Of a stretch of DNA of 64,000 bases, positions 26,701-35,330 are shown in pieces. Source of the stretch: UBA2210 sp036825195 (GTDB lineage: Bacteria > Desulfobacterota > Syntrophia > Syntrophales > UBA2210); NCBI GenBank assembly GCA_036825195.1, contig DAISYQ010000008.1, positions 1 through 64,000 of the forward strand, written 5' to 3'. The notes under the pieces were generated by a model. That model worked only from the letters and a program-made list of their open reading frames with translations. It was not told where the DNA came from and ran no database searches. Position 1 is the stretch's first letter. Each line of letters begins with the position of its first letter. Position numbers and translations under genes: made by a program.

Positions 26701-27346
26701 GGCGGACAATATCCCCCTCAATGAAGGGTGCATGAAACCACTCAAACTGATTATACCCCCTCGTTCGATGATCAGTCCGGAATATCCTGCGGCGGTCATA
26801 TCCGGCAATACGGAAGTCTCACAGGCCATCACAGATACCCTGTACGGGGCCCTCGGCCTGCTTGCATCTTCTCAGGGAACGATGAACAATTTTACCTACG
26901 GCAACACAACTCACCAAAATTATGAGACTATTTGTGGAGGTACCGGTGCCGGTCCCAACCATCCGGGGACCAGTGGCGTCCACAGCCACATGACAAATAC
27001 GAGGATGTCGGACCCCGAAGTCGTCGAGTGGCGTTTCCCCGTCAGAATCGAATCGTTTTCCATCCGTCACGGATCAGGAGGATTGGGAAAATACCCGGGT
27101 GGCAACGGCGTAATCAGAAAAGTGCGATTTCTCGAACCGATGACGGCAACCATCCTTTCATCCCACAGAGAAACGGAGCCGTATGGCCTGGCTGGAGGAC
27201 TGCCCGGTAAAAAAGGGAGAAACGAAGTCCTCCATCCGGACGGCACCGGTACCCCTCTTGCAGGAAACGACGAGATTTCTTTGTCTCCCAATGACATTTT
27301 CGTCATTAAGACCCCCGGCGGAGGAGGATATGGAAAACCTGAATAA
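23729..27346 (+). CDS. fused hydantoinase/5-oxoprolinase (HyuA-HyuB)
   Basis: 1205 residues. The N-terminal half (about 1-680) is HyuA-like, an ATP-binding ASKHA-fold subunit with WIDRGGTFTDIV at residues 5-16 and IGFDMGGTSTDVSHY near 290. The C-terminal half (about 695-1205) is HyuB-like (ANTSYSVNIKERLDFSCALFD, GRTPGSSPPDS, GGTGAGPNHPGTSGVHSHMTN). Such proteins open cyclic amides (5-oxoproline, hydantoins) with ATP; relatives carboxylate acetone or acetophenone. The fusion resembles eukaryotic-type 5-oxoprolinase, although bacteria often split it. The start follows CCGGAG. It diverges from a TRAP operon that may supply its substrate. The family is sure; the substrate is not. Confidence 0.92.
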   Translation: MKQWQIWIDRGGTFTDIVAKKPDGSLITHKLLSENPEKYSDAAVQGIRDLLGIKPSEPIPEDVIGSVKMGTTVATNALLERKGDRTLLVTTEGFGDALRIGYQTRPDLFARHIILPEMLYETVLEIPERVSARGETIIPLNEAIARKGLQKAYDQGIRGVAIAFMHGYRYPEHEQRVADIAREIGFIQISASHRVSPLMKLVSRGDTTVVDAYLSPILRRYVDEVADQLGATGESGPNLMFMQSNGGLTDAHLFQGKDAILSGPAGGVVGMVKTAVMGGFSQIIGFDMGGTSTDVSHYAGDYERSFETMVAGVRMRAPMMHIHTVAAGGGSILNFDGTRYRVGPQSAGANPGPACYRRGGPLTVTDCNVMLGKIHPEYFPKVFGPEGNQPLDSDAVTMGFRHLADTIAEETTLPLESPEKVAEGFLRIAVENMANAIKKISVQRGYDVTAYTLNCFGGAAGQHACLVADALGMKRVFLHPFAGVLSAYGMGLADIRSLREVHLEYPFDDKGPKRIESACRPLIEATTAEVRAQNIADENISIIRKAHLRYEGTDSTLLVDVGTLEEMKTDFEKAHKQRFGFIARERALVIEALSVEAVGKTESIADATHGTASDSETPIPHDRVHMVSNGEWTSAPLFLRDELLAGHKITGPAIIVEQTGTVVVEEGWSAETDRHGCLILERYKARPKREAVGTTADPVMLEVFNNLFMSIAEQMGATLANTSYSVNIKERLDFSCALFDPDGNLVANAPHIPVHLGSMGESIKTVIRENQATMRPGNVYMLNAPYNGGTHLPDVTVITPVFSEDGKQVLFYVGSRGHHADIGGRTPGSSPPDSKHIEEEGVLIDNFLLVEEGVLRSEETRALLGSGLYPCRNIDQNMADLAAQIAANETGVRELRKMVDHFGLEVVHAYMRHVQDNAEESVRRVLDVLQNGSFIYPMDGNRQIQVTISVDREKRQATIDFTGTSPQSEGNYNAPTAVCKAAVLYVFRTLVADNIPLNEGCMKPLKLIIPPRSMISPEYPAAVISGNTEVSQAITDTLYGALGLLASSQGTMNNFTYGNTTHQNYETICGGTGAGPNHPGTSGVHSHMTNTRMSDPEVVEWRFPVRIESFSIRHGSGGLGKYPGGNGVIRKVRFLEPMTATILSSHRETEPYGLAGGLPGKKGRNEVLHPDGTGTPLAGNDEISLSPNDIFVIKTPGGGGYGKPE

Positions 27347-27690
27347 TTGATATGTTACGGCGGCCGATTGTTTATATCGGCACCACCAATGTAACAAACA
27401 CTGAGCCGTTTTTCTTTGAAAGGGCTTGTCCGTACGATACCCGAAAGAATCTCAGAAATAATGAGCAGAATCTTGACGAATCCTTTTTCCCATTATTAGG
27501 ACGTTCACACCCGTTTTACAATACAAAGTTACATAAAATATACACTTATCAACTGTAGCCCCATTGATACACTTATAACCATCCTGCTACACTCTGAAGT
27601 CATTTATCACTTGCGGTTGTTCATCATATAAGAGGGAACATAACCGTTTTTCAATGATTTTTAGTACCTTCCAATAAACACATACCTTTG

Positions 27691-27706
27691 TGGCACGCTT
27701 CTTGAT
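27691..27706 (+). promoter_or_regulatory. sigma54-like promoter candidate
   Basis: TGGCAC-N5-TTGAT matches the -24/-12 consensus TGGCAC-N5-TTGCA except that the conserved GC at -12 is GA. It lies about 58 bp before the mini-ORF start and 307 bp before the CoA-transferase. The -12 mismatch makes it doubtful. Confidence 0.3.
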
Positions 27707-27763
27707 TTGTTCTCATCACTATATGTTATAGCGATTCAATCTTCAAATAATTAAGGAGCTACT

Positions 27764-27861
27764 ATGAGCGGCGATTCTATATGAACCAGAAATACATACC
27801 GATTCATTATATTTCTGTTTTATGTTGTTACAGAAGCACGAATATTGGCATCTATACCTAA
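27764..27861 (+). CDS. mini-ORFs with strong ribosome-binding site (leader or remnant)
   Basis: AAGGAG is followed 5 nt later by an ATG (27764) that opens only six codons (MSGDSI) before a TGA. That TGA overlaps a second ATG (27781), which opens 26 codons to a TAA at 27859-27861. The first frame also stays open for about 45 codons beyond the TGA. This may be a translated leader controlling the CoA-transferase, or the start of a gene that has been lost. No homology is recognised. Confidence 0.25.
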
Positions 27862-28012
27862 GATACCATACTTCAAATGCTCAGATGGTGTGCTTCTACA
27901 ATATAGCATTTTTACATTAGTGTGAGTTGCTCACATAATGAGATTTTTAGCACCAATTGTGGTGCTATCCTCAGCAAGATCACAAATATATCGTGGAGGA
28001 AAAGAATACACT

Positions 28013-30016
28013 ATGGAGGGAACGATACAAAATACACAGAACACCCAAGATAATTTTTTCCCATCATTCTTGGCTCCTCGAGATGCCAAGAAAGGCAAGA
28101 TCGTATCTATGGAAGAGGCCGTACGTCTTATACACGACGGCGACATAATCGGAACAGCCGGTTTTGTTGGGATCGCTTTCGCTGAAGAGGTCGCCATCAA
28201 GATTGAAGAGGCATTTTTACGTAGCGGACATCCTAGAGACCTTACGGTGATTTATTCCGCTGGTATTGGTGATGGCCTTCACAGGGGCTTGAACCATTTA
28301 GCGCATGAAGGTCTTGTTAAACAGGTAATCGGCGGACATTGGGGATTGAGTCCCAAACTGGTGAAGCTGGCCACAGAAAACAAAATAATTGCCTACAATC
28401 TCCCCCAGGGTGTCCTATCGCATATGTTCAGAGATATCGCGGCACACAGACCGAGAACAATTACCGATGTGGGTCTTTACACTTACGTGGATCCGAGATT
28501 CGGAGGAGGCAAGGTCAACGCTATCACTACAGAAGACATGGTCGAACTGATCGAATTTGACGGGAAAGAGTATCTCGCATATAAAACGATTTCCATCAAT
28601 GTTGCCATAGTCCGCGGGACCACAGCCGACACCAATGGAAATATCTCCATGGAAAAAGAGGCCTTAACCGGTGACGGGCTTTCCCTTGCAATGGCGGCAA
28701 AGAATTCCGGTGGTTTTGTCATTGCTCAGGTTGAGAGAGTGACCCAGCACGGAACGTTACCGGCTAAACAGGTAAAAATACCCGGTATCTTTGTCGATTG
28801 TGTTGTTCTCTCTCAACCGGAACATCACTGGCAGACCTTTGCTGAGATGTACAATCCCGCTTTTAGCAGCGAAATCATGCAACCAATACAATCCATGCAA
28901 CCCCTTGCAATGGATGAAAGAAAGATCATGGCTCGAAGGGCTGCCTTTGAATTAAAACCAAACAGCATAATAAATCTCGGAATCGGCGTTCCTGAAGGCA
29001 TCTCCAACATAGCGATAGAGGAACAGATCCTTGACTACTTGACCCTGACAGCCGAGCCGGGGATTATCGGCGGTCTTCCTATGGGAGGATTAAATTTCGG
29101 TGCCGGTGTGAATATAGAAGCTTTAATAGACCAAGGGTATCAATTTGATTTTTATGATGGCGGCGGGCTTGATTGCGCCTTTCTGGGGCTGGCTCAGGCA
29201 GACAAGGACGGGAACCTGAATGTCAGTAAATTCGGACCGAAAATGGCCGGTTGCGGAGGTTTCATCAACATCACTCAGAAGGCTAAATCCGTTGTCTTTT
29301 TAGGGAGCTTTACAGCAGGCGGCTTAGAGGTTGCCGTAGAAGACGGAAAGCTGAGGGTAGTCCAAGAAGGCAAGGTCCATAAGTTTTTAGATACGGTTGA
29401 ACAGCTGACTTTCAGTGGGAAATATGCACTCGAGCAAGGACTTCCGGTACTCTACATAACCGAACGATGCGTCTTCTCCCTTACCGAAAAGGGTTTAAAA
29501 CTGATTGAAATTGCCCCGGGCATCGATATTGAGAAAGATATTCTCCGCAACATGGATTTTGAACCGGTTATCGAGGAACGACCTCGCCTGATGGATGCGA
29601 GGATCTTCAAAGAAGGTCCCATGAATCTGAAAACCGATTTATTGTCAGTACCCCTCCGTGATCGATTTCAATACAATCCGGATAAAAATATCTTCTTTGT
29701 CAACTTTGAAGGTTTTTTTGTAAAACAATCAGAAGATATTCAGGAAATTGAATCGATGGTGGCATATTTCCTCAAACCCGTTGGGCAGAAGGTTTTCGCG
29801 ATCATCAATTATGATAATTTTATCATTGCTCACGATCTCGTGGACGAGTATTCCGATATGGTCAAAAGGCTTATGGGGAAATATTATTTAGGAGCCAGTC
29901 GATACACAACGAGCACATTTCTGAGAATGAAGCTGGGAGAAGCCCTTGCTGAACGCGATGTGGCGCCTCATATCTATGAAAACAGGGATGAAGCTCGCAG
30001 GGCACTGGAAATGTAA
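28013..30016 (+). CDS. acyl-CoA:acetate/3-ketoacid CoA-transferase with extra C-terminal domain
   Basis: 667 residues from the ATG at 28013; GGAGGA lies 12 nt before it, and an ATG at 27938 is the alternative. The alpha and beta halves of family I CoA-transferases are fused (about 25-300 and 305-530), as in YdiF or propionate CoA-transferase. The active-site glutamate is probably Glu348 (TAEPGIIGG). These enzymes swap CoA between acids through a glutamyl-CoA thioester. Residues from about 538 to the end (FFVNFEGFFVKQSEDIQEIE onward) form an added domain of about 130 residues, not present in the 531-residue E. coli YdiF. It follows the oxoprolinase on the same strand but 666 bp away, so it is probably a separate unit. 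Confidence 0.88.
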   Translation: MEGTIQNTQNTQDNFFPSFLAPRDAKKGKIVSMEEAVRLIHDGDIIGTAGFVGIAFAEEVAIKIEEAFLRSGHPRDLTVIYSAGIGDGLHRGLNHLAHEGLVKQVIGGHWGLSPKLVKLATENKIIAYNLPQGVLSHMFRDIAAHRPRTITDVGLYTYVDPRFGGGKVNAITTEDMVELIEFDGKEYLAYKTISINVAIVRGTTADTNGNISMEKEALTGDGLSLAMAAKNSGGFVIAQVERVTQHGTLPAKQVKIPGIFVDCVVLSQPEHHWQTFAEMYNPAFSSEIMQPIQSMQPLAMDERKIMARRAAFELKPNSIINLGIGVPEGISNIAIEEQILDYLTLTAEPGIIGGLPMGGLNFGAGVNIEALIDQGYQFDFYDGGGLDCAFLGLAQADKDGNLNVSKFGPKMAGCGGFINITQKAKSVVFLGSFTAGGLEVAVEDGKLRVVQEGKVHKFLDTVEQLTFSGKYALEQGLPVLYITERCVFSLTEKGLKLIEIAPGIDIEKDILRNMDFEPVIEERPRLMDARIFKEGPMNLKTDLLSVPLRDRFQYNPDKNIFFVNFEGFFVKQSEDIQEIESMVAYFLKPVGQKVFAIINYDNFIIAHDLVDEYSDMVKRLMGKYYLGASRYTTSTFLRMKLGEALAERDVAPHIYENRDEARRALEM

Positions 30017-30228
30017 CGCCGCATTTCTATATCGTGCCATATACACGATGAAAAGAGTTTAATACAGGAAGGTGTAGAAGTGTCTATCGGAGAAACCGAC
30101 AGATGTGGCTGTCGTTATATATGATATGACACGTATGATACAATAAAAAGATCAAAACAGGTTCAGAACACTATATCTTTTTTTATTCTTCGGAGTGTCA
30201 AGGACTGCCCGGAACGTATTTTCTCCCA

Positions 30229-30516
30229 CTAGATTCTTGAAAAACGATCCACCGTCAAGGTGCCGGGCAAATCCCTCCATCTCCGTGATAAGCGATCCCC
30301 ATACAAGCAACGATATCCTTGACGACCGAAGATAATGTTCTCATTGAGTGGCATTGTTGAAAAAGTAAACTTTGATATTTGATAGGTTCTCTCTCGTGGT
30401 TGATTGCCATCCAAGGTCGCCAGTGAACAGATCGGATTTTCTTTTGCAAAATCTATGTAGTCTTGAAGATCCATGGTTCCCACCATGTTGCAAAAGTCCT
30501 TACCATCTGGGTTCAT
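30229..30516 (-). pseudogene. degenerate or truncated PNPOx-like (FMN-binding split-barrel) gene
   Basis: The start MDLQDYIDFAKENPICSLATLDGNQPRER (ATG at 30474; an upstream ATG at 30516 overlaps the cyclase stop as ATGA) looks like small pyridoxamine-phosphate-oxidase-like flavoproteins of anaerobes. After residue 45 the similarity fades and the frame ends at about 80-95 residues; intact members have about 130-150. A frameshift or 3' loss is likely. No function is expected in this form. Confidence 0.5.
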
Positions 30517-33500
30517 ACATACGCCATTTCCCCTGCCAGCTTTAAAGACTTATTAAGAGCATTCGACGTTTCATCTTCCTGCCCGGATTCCCAATATAAG
30601 ACGGCTTGTTTCAATGTGTTTTCCAGCGCATCCGGCAAACGTTTCTGTCCGGGTTCCAACAATATTTTGGTATATTGTATGGCCCTTAGCGGTGTTCCAT
30701 CCTTTATGGCAATATCTATCAGCGGAAAGATTGCCGTCCATTTAAAACAACCGCTTGCATGGGTAGCCGGCAGTTGATCCCATATTGTCAGAGCCTCTTG
30801 GCCTAATTTCTCAGCTTGAGGATATTCGTCATTACGCCAGGACAACCAAGCCAAATTTGCCTTGGCCGTACCGACATATTCTTTCATCTGTGCCTTCTGG
30901 GCAACTTCCAAACATTGCTGTACAAGCTCCATGACCTGATCACATTGGTTACCGCGTCTAAACGCTATGGTAAGATAGGTTAGACATCGTGACTGATTTA
31001 CGATATCGCCGATCTTTTGTGATTGTTCCAATGCTTCTGTTAAAATATCTTGAGCTTCGTGATATTTTTCACACCACAAATGACTAAACCCATACAAAAA
31101 ATGAGAAAAACAGATTAATCCCGGATGGTTGGATTCGTAACTGGCCTCCAATGCATATCGTGGGTTATTCAGTGATTCTTCGGGAAGTAAGTACCGAAAA
31201 TATCGATAATCTTTCAGCGTGAGCATATTAAAAAAGGAGGCTCTCTGAGGCGGGGTCCCATACCGTTCAAGGTTAGATCTCGTTCTCGATATCAGGGCTT
31301 CCATTTCGGGGATCTGAGCGCTCCAATAATATAAAAAAAGACGAGCGAGCTGAATCTCAATCCATTCAACATGCCATTTTCGATCAGAATTTATGGAACA
31401 TCCATTCAGAACGGTCTCTGCCATATCGTAGCACTGCACTACCTTTTCGTGAACGCTCTGGACTTCCCATGTTTTGCCTATCTTTCGATGAATGCGGGAT
31501 TGTCGCATGGCATCATGTGGGTTACTGTAATCCAATGCGTTTTGATAGAACTGTCTGGCTTCTTCATGCATTCCGGTCAATTCCAATACTTCGGCCAAAT
31601 CCTCCTGCACCTGTGCCATAATTTCCTGCCATTTGTGACGTTCCGCTTTTTCACCATCGAGTAATACGGATACCTGCGTAATTCCTCTTTTGTAAAAATC
31701 TATCGCTTCCTCATTGGCAAAAATCACTTTGGCCTGCTCACCTGCCAGCAGCAAGTAATGGATCGCTTTCTCTCTGATCTCTGCATTTTCATAATGATAT
31801 GCCAGTTCTCCATAGAAGTTTTCTATCCTGTCTGCAAAGAGTTCTTCGATGGCTCGGCTTGTCTTGGCGTGAATTGTTTGTCTCTGTTTGATCAGCAGGC
31901 TGTCGTAGGCGACCTCCTGGATAAGGGCATGTTTAAACATGTATTCAGATGCTGCAATCGTCTCCCTTTCATAGATGAAATCCATCCTTTGGAGTGACAA
32001 AAGGTGATATCTGAGGTTCTCTTCCATTCCGATGACCTTCATCAGTGTGTCATACGAAAAGGCTCTTCCGATTACAGCGCCGGTTTGTATAATCATTTTA
32101 AGTTGGTCGTTCAGCCGGTCGATTCGCGTCGCAATGATACCCTTAATGGTGTCAGGGAGTCGTATCTCATGAATGTTTTTACTCAATACATGGTATTCGT
32201 TTTTCTTTTCCACAGCACCCTGCTCAATCAAGCTGTAAGTAATCTCTTCTATGATTAGAGGGTTACCGGCTGATCGTTCGATAATAAAAGTTTCCAATCT
32301 TGAATCAATATGTTGGTTTTTCAATATAGCCTGTATTAATGCCAAACTTGATTGTGGTGTTAGAGGATTGATATTAATATGGCTGAAGTCAACCGTGCCC
32401 ATCGGCTGAAAGGTGTACTCGGGCCTGTAGATCATCATCATCATAATCTTATGGTTTCCCAAATGATCGATAAGGTGCATAAAAAAATCTTCGGAGGTCC
32501 GATCTATCCAGTGGCAGTCTTCTACAGCAAGAACCAGTAATTTTTCACGGCACGCACTGAAAAGCAGATCCTTAATAATGGTAAAGGTCATTTTTCGTCG
32601 TTTTTCGGGATCCAACTGTTGGTAGAAGAGGCTGCTTCCCCCCCCTAACAACAGGTCGCTGATAAAATCACCTGACTCCTTCTGATATAATTCGAGATCC
32701 CTTGTTTTTCCCTCTATCTTTTTCCGGATAACGGTTTCATTATCATGTTGCTGAATATCGAAATAATTCCTCAGAATATCCAGGACCGGCAAACAGGGCA
32801 TGGACACTCCATGGTGGACGCATTTACCTTCAAGATATACACATTCACGTACAGGCAGCAGTTTCGTAAACTCATGAAGAACCCTTGACTTGCCTGCACC
32901 TGCTTCCCCAAAAAGCAATACAACCTGGCTCGAACCAGTTTGTGCCTTATCAAAAACATTCAACAACCTGCGTATGGTCTTTTCTCTACCCACAAACTTG
33001 GTGAAACCTTTGACTCCGGCAACCTCGAATCGGCTCTCATATGCACCGGAACGAATAAGTTGGTAAGCCGCATCGTTCAATCCTGTGACGCTCTTCGCTA
33101 CGTGCGGGTATGGTTTGAGCTTGAAATAGTCTTTTACCAGTTTATAGGTGTTTGACGATATAATGATGCTGCCCGGCAAAGCCAGATGCTTCAGCCTGTT
33201 GGCAATATGAATGGTATTGCCTACGGCTGTGTAGATTCTCTGTTGTTCTCCACCAATGGTTCCGGCGACAACAAGATCCGAGTTGATTCCCATGCGCACT
33301 TGTAGGGGGATTCCAAATCGTTTTTCGATCTCGCCTGCCTTTTCTGACAGGGTCTTTGCAATGCTCAAGGCGGCATAACAGGCATGTTTCGCATGATCCT
33401 CTTGTGCTACCGGGGCACCGAATAAGGCCATAATCCCATCTTCTACAAACTGGTTGATGATTCCGTTATGGAGCTGAATGTGCTCATCGAGAATATGATA

Positions 33501-34382
33501 GAGAAAGGATATAAACTGATGGATGTCCTCGGGATCATGACTTTCAGTCAATTGGGTTATATCGAACAGTTCGATACAGAGAACGGTGACTTTTTTTCGC
33601 TCACCTGCAATCACGACCGGATCGACAGGAACCTTTGGGATGCGGAATACCTGGGATGGTGGTTGATATTGAGGATATACGGCATCACCGGAACTTTGAT
33701 TCGGAGTTTTCAGATTATGTCCACAGATGCTACAAAATTGATTTAAAGACGCTTGTTCCGACCCGCATTCCAAGCATTTGACCTGTTGATCTGTTGGTTT
33801 GTCGCTGTCATCGGTTTTTGGAGGGGAGAGACTCTTTATATATTCCTGCCAGGCAGATTGCTCCCTCAGATCGCCGAACGAGAGGTGAACATCTTCCAGG
33901 TTCAGCGAGACTGAATCGACCGCAAATTTGAAACGCCAGATATTGTTTTCATCATACTGAAAAAGATTGGCCCATGTATCGCACTCTTCGTCCGAGCAGT
34001 CATATCTGCTTTTTCCTCCCTTTCCATAGGGTTGAATCATATCCCTATTTTCGATTTTGAAAAAAGCCGCCGTTTCCAGATCCGGGAGTCTCTGCCGCCA
34101 GGCCATCTTGATTTTAGCCCACATATTCTCAGTGCTCTGGGATGCGAATTTGCCTGAAATCGAGCTGTCCAACCATCTGAGCATGCCTTCATGTTTACGG
34201 ATATATATGAATCCAGGATGTTTCTTTTGTTTCATTTCGTGCACGATCAAGGCGATCAGTGAAAAGTAGAATCTTCTGGCGGGGGTATTAAAGGAAACGG
34301 TGAGCGGAGGTGTCTTATCCGTATGATATACCGATATAGTATGCGAAGCCAGATCGAGGTCGAGCGTACTGATTTTTTTCAT
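30513..34382 (-). CDS. class III nucleotide cyclase-AAA ATPase-TPR regulator
   Basis: 1289 residues. In order: an N-terminal region of about 190 residues of unknown fold, a zinc ribbon (Cys203, Cys206, Cys217, Cys220), a class III cyclase homology domain (about 262-440), an AAA/STAND-type ATPase (Walker A GEAGAGKS near 492-499, Walker B-like LLVLAVEDCHWID), and a long TPR-type helical array to the end. In the cyclase domain the usual first metal Asp of the FAD-L motif is Glu271 (VLCIELFD), while the second (Asp315 in VEDGIMALFGAP) is kept. Catalysis may therefore be altered or lost. Such proteins act as large signal-sensing switches. The gene is read away from the secreted-protein gene at 34728, and three AACCGTT repeats lie before its start. 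Confidence 0.88.
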   Translation of the reverse strand: MKKISTLDLDLASHTISVYHTDKTPPLTVSFNTPARRFYFSLIALIVHEMKQKKHPGFIYIRKHEGMLRWLDSSISGKFASQSTENMWAKIKMAWRQRLPDLETAAFFKIENRDMIQPYGKGGKSRYDCSDEECDTWANLFQYDENNIWRFKFAVDSVSLNLEDVHLSFGDLREQSAWQEYIKSLSPPKTDDSDKPTDQQVKCLECGSEQASLNQFCSICGHNLKTPNQSSGDAVYPQYQPPSQVFRIPKVPVDPVVIAGERKKVTVLCIELFDITQLTESHDPEDIHQFISFLYHILDEHIQLHNGIINQFVEDGIMALFGAPVAQEDHAKHACYAALSIAKTLSEKAGEIEKRFGIPLQVRMGINSDLVVAGTIGGEQQRIYTAVGNTIHIANRLKHLALPGSIIISSNTYKLVKDYFKLKPYPHVAKSVTGLNDAAYQLIRSGAYESRFEVAGVKGFTKFVGREKTIRRLLNVFDKAQTGSSQVVLLFGEAGAGKSRVLHEFTKLLPVRECVYLEGKCVHHGVSMPCLPVLDILRNYFDIQQHDNETVIRKKIEGKTRDLELYQKESGDFISDLLLGGGSSLFYQQLDPEKRRKMTFTIIKDLLFSACREKLLVLAVEDCHWIDRTSEDFFMHLIDHLGNHKIMMMMIYRPEYTFQPMGTVDFSHININPLTPQSSLALIQAILKNQHIDSRLETFIIERSAGNPLIIEEITYSLIEQGAVEKKNEYHVLSKNIHEIRLPDTIKGIIATRIDRLNDQLKMIIQTGAVIGRAFSYDTLMKVIGMEENLRYHLLSLQRMDFIYERETIAASEYMFKHALIQEVAYDSLLIKQRQTIHAKTSRAIEELFADRIENFYGELAYHYENAEIREKAIHYLLLAGEQAKVIFANEEAIDFYKRGITQVSVLLDGEKAERHKWQEIMAQVQEDLAEVLELTGMHEEARQFYQNALDYSNPHDAMRQSRIHRKIGKTWEVQSVHEKVVQCYDMAETVLNGCSINSDRKWHVEWIEIQLARLFLYYWSAQIPEMEALISRTRSNLERYGTPPQRASFFNMLTLKDYRYFRYLLPEESLNNPRYALEASYESNHPGLICFSHFLYGFSHLWCEKYHEAQDILTEALEQSQKIGDIVNQSRCLTYLTIAFRRGNQCDQVMELVQQCLEVAQKAQMKEYVGTAKANLAWLSWRNDEYPQAEKLGQEALTIWDQLPATHASGCFKWTAIFPLIDIAIKDGTPLRAIQYTKILLEPGQKRLPDALENTLKQAVLYWESGQEDETSNALNKSLKLAGEMAYV

Positions 34383-34727
34383 TGTTCCATCACCAGTTGT
34401 ATAACCGTTGAGGAATTGAAAAAACGGAACCGTTGTAACCGTTCAGCGGTTTCATTCAGTGCTACTGTAGCATACCAAAGAGGATGTGAATTTCAGTTGC
34501 GTTCCAACTCGGGATGAAAAGGGAGAGAATCAGGTATCGAAAGAGCTTCTGTATGAGAAAATATCTAAATGAATATAACAAGTTGGTACATGAAAATCAA
34601 GAATTATTAATCCTCTGCCACCGTTGTGATGAGAACGAAGCCAGGTATTGTATACAAATTAGCCGATGAGACATTCCCAGGTAACAATGGGATGTAACAA
34701 AACCCCAAAACAAGAAAGGAGCACATT
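34383..34727. other. 345-bp divergent intergenic region
   Basis: It separates the cyclase gene (minus) from the secreted-protein gene (plus). It contains the AACCGTT repeats near the cyclase start and a strong ribosome-binding site (AAAGGAG) at the right end. No RNA or further ORF is supported. Confidence 0.5.
34403..34444. repeat. three direct AACCGTT repeats, candidate operator
   Basis: AACCGTTG (34403-34410), AACCGTTG (34428-34435) and AACCGTTC (34437-34444) lie 20-60 bp before the cyclase start, with an inverted GCGGTT just beyond. The second and third are 9 bp apart. Repeats like this in a promoter region usually mark a regulator site. Confidence 0.4.
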
Positions 34728-35306
34728 ATGAAAACCAAACTATCAATTACCGTAGGAGTCGCGATTCTGCTGGCATGTATGCTATCGATGCCTGCTATCG
34801 CAGGGGAGAAAGCGGCAACAAAAACATATTTTGCTGGCGTGTGGTGCCGCGATTGGGCGAATAATGTTAGAACGGAATTGCCTTCTGGCAGAGTGGTCGT
34901 CACAGATGGTTCGGCCGAATTTCACGTGACCGTTGATGACCCCAGAGTCATGGGAATCTTTTCCAGCTATAACGTGAAATACAATTTAAGTGCTCTCGGT
35001 GAGGGGCTCGTCCATGCAGACTTTATGCTGTCCCCTGCGTATCCGATTGAAATCAACGACGAAATCGTGTGGGTAGCGAATCCGGATATAGACGGAGTGT
35101 GGGAAGGGAAATGGAAGTGTCTGTACCGGATCGAAGATGACGGTTGTAAGTATTCCACTGTTACAGCGGAAGGTCAGGGTATGGGAGGAGAGCTCGAAGG
35201 GTTGAAGATCCGGGTTTATGTTAAAGCTCCAGTCGGAACGGGTGCATTCTGTGGCCTAAATACCTTTTGGCCCTTTGAAGGGTACATCCTCGATCCCAAT
35301 AATTAG
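34728..35306 (+). CDS. secreted protein of unknown function
   Basis: 192 residues with a clear signal peptide (MKTKLSITVGVAILLACMLS, cleaved after AIA-GE). The mature part is beta-rich and acidic, with four cysteines (near residues 42, 128, 137 and 177) that could form disulfides. No domain is recognised. The start follows AAAGGAG, and a strong hairpin ends the gene at 35331-35362, so it is probably a single-gene unit. Confidence 0.75.
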   Translation: MKTKLSITVGVAILLACMLSMPAIAGEKAATKTYFAGVWCRDWANNVRTELPSGRVVVTDGSAEFHVTVDDPRVMGIFSSYNVKYNLSALGEGLVHADFMLSPAYPIEINDEIVWVANPDIDGVWEGKWKCLYRIEDDGCKYSTVTAEGQGMGGELEGLKIRVYVKAPVGTGAFCGLNTFWPFEGYILDPNN

Positions 35307-35330
35307 TAAAACATCACGCGGGCAGAGCGG

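Larger units (their letters stand above)
27347..28012. other. 666-bp intergenic region between oxoprolinase and CoA-transferase
   Basis: AT-rich, with no convincing full gene. It contains a sigma54-like promoter (27691-27706), a good ribosome-binding site with two overlapping mini-ORFs (27764-27861), and a small hairpin GTGAG-TTG-CTCAC (27921-27933) just ahead of the CoA-transferase leader. An in-frame ATG at 27938 could add 25 residues to the CoA-transferase. Confidence 0.5.

Noticed and set aside
27764..27924. A second possible TGA-containing (selenocysteine) frame: six codons, TGA, then about 45 open codons with a CAGAAATA/TATTTCTG hairpin after it.
   Set aside because: The translated sequence around the TGA has no redox motif and no family resemblance, and the hairpin loop (15 nt) lacks the G-rich apex of bSECIS. 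It is better explained as mini-ORFs or a remnant.
34919..34934. TTTCACGTGA inside the secreted-protein gene, resembling parS.
   Set aside because: Only the central 10 bases match; the outer bases on both sides differ from the 16-bp parS consensus.
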